From DASQUK01 sp035641315 (GTDB lineage Bacteria; Actinomycetota; Acidimicrobiia; Acidimicrobiales; VFJN01), in contig DASQUK010000017.1 in the NCBI GenBank assembly GCA_035641315.1, positions 1 through 37,090 on the forward strand: a DNA stretch of 37,090 nt, in the 5' to 3' direction. The notes beneath the pieces were generated by a model. It was not told the DNA's origin and did no database searches. It saw only the letters and a list, made by a program, of their open reading frames with translations. Shown in pieces: positions 33,863 to 37,090 of the stretch; position 1 is the stretch's first letter; the number at the start of each line of letters is the position of its first letter. A program made the position numbers and the translations under genes.

Positions 33863-35368
33863 ATGTCTGACTGGATGCGCAGCCTGGCCGGGCACTATGT
33901 CAACAGCCGCATCGCTCACCCCGAGGATCACCTGCTCGTGGTGTTCGACATCGACGGGACGATCCTCGACATGCGTCACCTGGTGAGCCACGTGCTGAAC
34001 GAGTTCGATCGCGTGCACGGCACTCAGCTGTTCGACGGGTTGCGAGCCGAGGACGTCGACGTACACGAGAACGAGATCGAAACCCTTCTCGATCGGCGAC
34101 GCGTTCTCGCCGCGACCCGGGTGGAGGTGTTGGCCTGGTACCGCAGTTGTCGCTGGGCGCCAGAGTCGGTCCTCATGGCGCACCGCCCCTACCGCGGCGT
34201 GCTCGAGGTCATCCGCTGGTTCCAGATCCAGCCCCGGACCAGCGTGGCGCTCAACACCGGCCGGCCAGAGACGCTGCGGGACGCGACGTTGCGTTGCCTC
34301 AACGAGCTCGGTCGCGAGTACAAGGTGGCCTTCACGGACGAGCTGCTCGTCATGAACCCGGACGGCTGGGGGGTGGACGTCGCGAAGCACAAGGTCGCCG
34401 GCATCCGACACTTCCAACAGGCCGGCTATCGCGTCGTGGCCGCGGTCGACAACGAGCCCGAGGTCATCGAGGCCCTGGTCGCCGCCGACACGTCACAGGA
34501 GATCCTGTTCCTGCACGCGCAGACGCTCTACCAATCGCGACGACGGTCGACGCCCCGCACGGTCGGGGGGTGCAGCTATGACATCACGTCCCTGGTAAGC
34601 GAGCGCCAGCTGCCCCGTCACGTGCAGCTGGTGTGGCATGGGGTCAACGACGACGCCAACCTCCGCCAGTTCCTCGCCTCACCGGTCGGCTGGGCTGAGG
34701 TGGATGTACGCCGCCACCCGCGCGGCAGGCTCGTGCTGCGCCACGATGCCTTCGACATGGCCGAGGCGGCAGCCAACGGCTCGGGGACGAACGGGGCCGG
34801 CGACGGCCTCTTGAGCTTGGACGAGGCGCTCGCCGAGCTGCGGGACGCGGGCAAGGGCGTGAAGATCGACGTCAAGGAGGCCGGGATTCTCGATGAGGTG
34901 CTTGCCGTGGTCGCGCGCTCCGGCGTGACCGACGAGGACCTGTGGCTCAACGGTCGTTTGGATGTGCTGGGCGAGGACGGCGTGCGGGCGATCCGGGCCG
35001 CACATCCTGGAGCGACCGTCCAGTGCCCGATCGACTTCGTCGCCCCCCTCGCGATCGCCATGCCCACTGAGGCCCTCGGGCTGCTGCGGACCCTGACCGG
35101 CTGGGGCGTCAGCCGGTTCTCGGTGGCGTGGGCGCAGGGCCAGGGCCGTGATCTGCTCGAGCAGCTCGACGGCTGGGCCTACGAAGTGAACCTCTACGCC
35201 GTGCCCGACCTGGAGCAGTTCCTGCGCGCCGTGCTGATGCTGCCCCGCTCGATCACGGCCGACTTCAACTTCCCCCAGTGGCACTACTTCGGCCGCGGCG
35301 CCGGCCACGGCGGCCGCTATCACCGCTACAGCATCGATCCCGTTCCCCAGGCGCTCGACGTGGCGTGA
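33863..35368 (+). CDS. HAD-like phosphatase domain fused to a GDPD/FAM151-like phosphodiesterase domain
   Basis: 501 residues, two domains. Residues about 24-225 form a HAD hydrolase: motif I VVFDIDGTILD (Asp29 and Asp31), motif II ALNTGRPE (Asn131, Thr132), Lys175 or Lys177 as motif III, and motif IV AAVDNEPEV (Asp196). Residues about 253-495 resemble a TIM-barrel phosphodiesterase of the GDPD/PLC-like superfamily, closest in feel to FAM151/DUF2181: LVWHGVNDD (His259), AEVDVR (Glu279, Asp281), LRHDAF (His294), GVKIDVKE, then FNFPQWHYFGRG. Together they could cleave a phosphodiester and then the monoester. The start lacks a strong ribosome-binding site. The assignment of the second domain is tentative. 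Confidence 0.72.
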   Translation: MSDWMRSLAGHYVNSRIAHPEDHLLVVFDIDGTILDMRHLVSHVLNEFDRVHGTQLFDGLRAEDVDVHENEIETLLDRRRVLAATRVEVLAWYRSCRWAPESVLMAHRPYRGVLEVIRWFQIQPRTSVALNTGRPETLRDATLRCLNELGREYKVAFTDELLVMNPDGWGVDVAKHKVAGIRHFQQAGYRVVAAVDNEPEVIEALVAADTSQEILFLHAQTLYQSRRRSTPRTVGGCSYDITSLVSERQLPRHVQLVWHGVNDDANLRQFLASPVGWAEVDVRRHPRGRLVLRHDAFDMAEAAANGSGTNGAGDGLLSLDEALAELRDAGKGVKIDVKEAGILDEVLAVVARSGVTDEDLWLNGRLDVLGEDGVRAIRAAHPGATVQCPIDFVAPLAIAMPTEALGLLRTLTGWGVSRFSVAWAQGQGRDLLEQLDGWAYEVNLYAVPDLEQFLRAVLMLPRSITADFNFPQWHYFGRGAGHGGRYHRYSIDPVPQALDVA

Positions 35369-35619
35369 GACACATTTGTCAACCGCGAACGTTGTTCGTC
35401 ATGTGGCGGCGCTGTCGACCCTCCGGGTACCGGCCGACGCCATAGCGTGAGGTAGGACTCGCCGCCACACCACGGGCGCCGACGCCCACGCGAGACACAC
35501 CCACCTCGGCGAGGTCACGGGATCAGCCCTACCGGTCGGGCCTGGTCCCGGCGTATCGAGGGAAGGGCGTACACGGCGCTCAAGGCCGAAAGCCGGGCGG
35601 GCGCCCAGATCGACCTCTG
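35369..35619. other. Intergenic stretch with a small hairpin
   Basis: CGAAC-GTT-GTTCG (35386-35398) follows the stop of the HAD fusion gene and may be a weak terminator. No other feature is seen. Confidence 0.35.
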
Positions 35620-35763
35620 ATGGAGGATCGGGCGGGCGTTGCGGCGTTGCTCGTGGCGTCTGAGCGCTTGGCGGGTGATCTCGACCCCAACGCCTCCAAC
35701 GAACCCGGGGCGGTTCAGGGCGCGACGCCGGCCGTCGTGTTCGGGCGGCGCCCACCCGGGTAG
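35620..35763 (+). CDS. Possible small protein upstream of the anti-sigma factor
   Basis: 47 residues from ATG 35620 (MEDRAGVAALLVASERLAGD, LDPNASNEPGAVQGAT, then VVFGRRPPG). It ends 30 bases before the anti-sigma start on the same strand. No ribosome-binding site or family is recognised; it may be a relic or the leader gene of the small operon. Confidence 0.3.
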   Translation: MEDRAGVAALLVASERLAGDLDPNASNEPGAVQGATPAVVFGRRPPG

Positions 35764-35793
35764 CAGGGTGCTGTCGGTGTGTGATGGAGGGCC

Positions 35794-36189
35794 ATGAACG
35801 ACGACGGCGGCTGTCGCATCGGGCTGTCAGTGCCATCCGAGAGCCGTTACATGCGGCTGGCCCGGCTGATGGCCAGCGGCGTCGCGACGTCGTGCGGCCT
35901 CCCGCTCGAGGAGGTCGAAGATTTCCGCATCGCGATCGACGAGCTGTGCTCCGCGCTCATTGAGCTGAGCGACGGCGATGCCGTGCGGCTGGCGTTCGAG
36001 CTCGCCGATGACGCCTTGGTCGTGGTCGGCACCACCACAGCCGCGCCCGGTGGGGTCCTCGACGACGAGCGGCTGCGCCTCAGCCGCCAGATCCTTGGGG
36101 TCGTGACCGACGATCACAGCATGCGTCGTTGCGGAGACACGGTGTCCTTCACCGCCCGGGAACGCCTGCGTGGCCGCGGGGTGGGTTGA
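35794..36189 (+). CDS. RsbW-like anti-sigma factor (GHKL ATPase-type kinase)
   Basis: 131 residues. The N-terminal helix SRYMRLARLMASGVATSCGL and EVEDFRIAIDELCSALIELS match the RsbW/SpoIIAB group, with Glu and conserved Asp of the N-box region in RIAIDEL. The rest is shorter and more divergent than typical RsbW (LRLSRQILGVVTDDHS, SFTARERL), with weak glycine boxes. Such proteins bind a sigma factor and phosphorylate an anti-anti-sigma protein. Neither partner lies in the window. GGAGG lies 4 bases before the ATG. Confidence 0.75.
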   Translation: MNDDGGCRIGLSVPSESRYMRLARLMASGVATSCGLPLEEVEDFRIAIDELCSALIELSDGDAVRLAFELADDALVVVGTTTAAPGGVLDDERLRLSRQILGVVTDDHSMRRCGDTVSFTARERLRGRGVG

Positions 36190-36602
36190 CGCTACGACGC
36201 TCGGTGACGCCCCACTCCTCGGTGACGGCTTCGACCCCCAGGCAGCGTCAACGGCCACACCGGACAGCGGATGGCGTCCGGTGGGGCGGTTGCCGCATTT
36301 CGCTCACGACTCGTGGTGCGCCATCAGCGTCTACCGGGGCCTGAGCGACGGCGACTCGCTGCCGTCCCGGCTCGGCTTCGGGCCCGAGCCGGCACACCGA
36401 GCGCGCCAGCCTGCGCCGGTGGACCGACGCCGAGCTGTCGATCGCCAGCTGGAACGGGATCTGGGGGCCGGCGGGGGCGGGCGGGACGCCCCGCCCGGCC
36501 GAAGCAGGCGGACCGCCCCGGTGGGCAGCGCTCGACACCTGCTCCCGGTTACTCCTGGAGCGCCGCGCCAGGGGGGAGCGAACGTGGTACAACGGCCAAT
36601 GA
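36170..36602 (+). pseudogene. Frameshifted gene downstream of the anti-sigma factor
   Basis: The first part, from GTG 36170 (overlapping the anti-sigma end), reads coding-like: FDPQAASTATPDSGWRPVGR, LPHFAHDSWCAISVYRGLSD, SLPSRLGFG. Somewhere between 36345 and 36440 coding moves to the +1 frame: RHTERASLRRWTDAELSIAS, WNGIWGPAG, DTCSRLLLERRARGERTWYN, GQ stop at 36600-36602. Neither part alone has both a start and a sensible end. It could be a pseudogene, a sequencing error in GC-rich DNA or programmed frameshifting. No family recognised. Confidence 0.45.
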
Positions 36603-36724
36603 CGGCAACGACGCCGTCGTTGGGGGGCACACACATGCAGTATCACCACGTGATCGGCACGGTTCGAGAGTGGATGGCCAACCTGCTCGAGGATCTCGGT
36701 GGGCGCCTTCGAGCTCGACACTGA
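36599..36724 (+). CDS. Possible small protein, 41 residues
   Basis: ATG 36599 overlaps the preceding stop as ATGA. The frame ends MQYHHVIGTVREWMANLLED, LGGRLRARH; an internal ATG at 36635 preceded by a G-run is an alternative start. No family recognised. The coupling is the only support. Confidence 0.3.
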   Translation: MTATTPSLGGTHMQYHHVIGTVREWMANLLEDLGGRLRARH

Positions 36725-36931
36725 GATGCGGCACGGCCGCAGCGGCGACGCTGACCACAACTGACGCGCCTCAGCCGACGGCAGGCAACCGCGTGCGGCA
36801 CGCGGTGGTCGATCCTCTGGGAGGCGATGAACGCGTCACAGCTAGTGTCGTCGGAGCAATCCTCGCGGACCAATGGTGGCGGGGAACTTCACCGGGCTGA
36901 GCGCCAGGGGAACTGACAAGGGGGGAGGAAG
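36725..36931. other. Intergenic stretch, nothing recognised
   Basis: No supported gene. A strong GGGGGGAGGAAG ribosome-binding site for the following gene sits at its right end. Confidence 0.4.
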
Positions 36932-37090
36932 ATGGCGACACCGGAACGTCGTAGTGGAATCGCCGGCATATCGGTCGGCGGCATCATCGTGATTGTCGGG
37001 ATCGTGATGATGCTCTTCTGGAGCTTGTGGATAGGCCTGATTGTCGTGCTCATCGGACTCATCGCGTTCGGCGGGTTCGTTCGCGGAAAG
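36932..37090 (+). CDS. Small membrane protein, N-terminal part (runs off window)
   Basis: 53 residues up to the window edge: MATPERRSGIAGISVGGIIV then a hydrophobic IVGIVMMLFWSLWIGLIVVL, IGLIAFGGF, giving two likely membrane helices after a short basic N-terminus. The ATG has an excellent ribosome-binding site. Small two-helix proteins of this type are common stress-associated membrane proteins in actinobacteria; no specific family is assigned. Confidence 0.65.
   Translation, partial: MATPERRSGIAGISVGGIIVIVGIVMMLFWSLWIGLIVVLIGLIAFGGFVRGK

Noticed and set aside
32612..34417. 601-codon minus-strand frame
   Set aside because: Most of it is antisense to the methyltransferase and HAD genes; only its last 75 codons (IS630 relic) carry real similarity.
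35386..35398. Possible LexA box (CGAAC-N3-GTTCG)
   Set aside because: Actinobacterial LexA sites need four bases between CGAAC and GTTCG; here there are three, and no repair gene follows closely.
35399..35836. 145-codon minus-strand frame before the anti-sigma gene
   Set aside because: Arg/Pro-rich low-complexity translation, overlaps the start of the anti-sigma gene and has no ribosome-binding site.

Overview
The window is very GC-rich and gene-dense, with mostly GTG or ATG starts and strong G/C third-position bias. The housekeeping set (uppS, recO, single-chain glycyl-tRNA synthetase, pyruvate phosphate dikinase, dnaG, rpoD) and several small proteins of actinobacterial type point to an actinobacterium. 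Remnants of a helix-turn-helix protein family that I associate with class Acidimicrobiia make that class the most likely host; this is inference, not proof. Many genes start 5-9 bases after a TANNNT hexamer, the layout of leaderless actinobacterial transcripts.

Region 1 (1-26,375) is chromosomal core. From the left: the start of an AddB/RecB-like nuclease behind a DNA-damage-type promoter; a YihY membrane protein; uppS-recO; an RDD membrane protein; glyS; an ATP-grasp/GNAT fusion; a divergent MarR/MMPL efflux pair; an arfB gene downstream of a three-gene ABC exporter; a lipoprotein; ppdK; a SAM methyltransferase; a TerC-family manganese exporter under a yybP-ykoY riboswitch; a second ABC exporter divergent from a MarR regulator; then dnaG-rpoD with overlapping ATGA. 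The dnaG gene carries a 317-residue intein with a LAGLIDADG endonuclease, inserted exactly in the zinc-binding motif.

Region 2 (26,376-28,153) is a junction. It holds an N-terminal and, 1.2 kb further on, a C-terminal fragment of one helix-turn-helix family. Between them lie two coupled small minus-strand genes and a 71-aa hypothetical gene. tRNA-Asn(GUU) and a CAU tRNA with tRNA-Ile2 features follow.

Region 3 (28,154-37,090) is accessory. A tyrosine recombinase sits directly behind the CAU tRNA, preceded by repeated CCTAGAC sites and followed by an excisionase-like gene. Next come decayed cargo (MntA with a stump of its HEPN toxin, an IS630 transposase remnant), small conserved genes (carboxymuconolactone decarboxylase-like, DUF2188), a methyltransferase, an unusual HAD plus phosphodiesterase-like fusion, an RsbW-like anti-sigma factor, a frameshifted gene and the start of a small membrane protein. 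No second copy of the tRNA 3' end is visible, so the far end of any integrated element lies outside the window or is lost.

The most notable items are the zinc-ribbon DnaG intein, the riboswitch whose ribosome-binding-site hairpin can be read base by base, the HAD-phosphodiesterase fusion, the ATP-grasp-GNAT fusion and the split helix-turn-helix gene.
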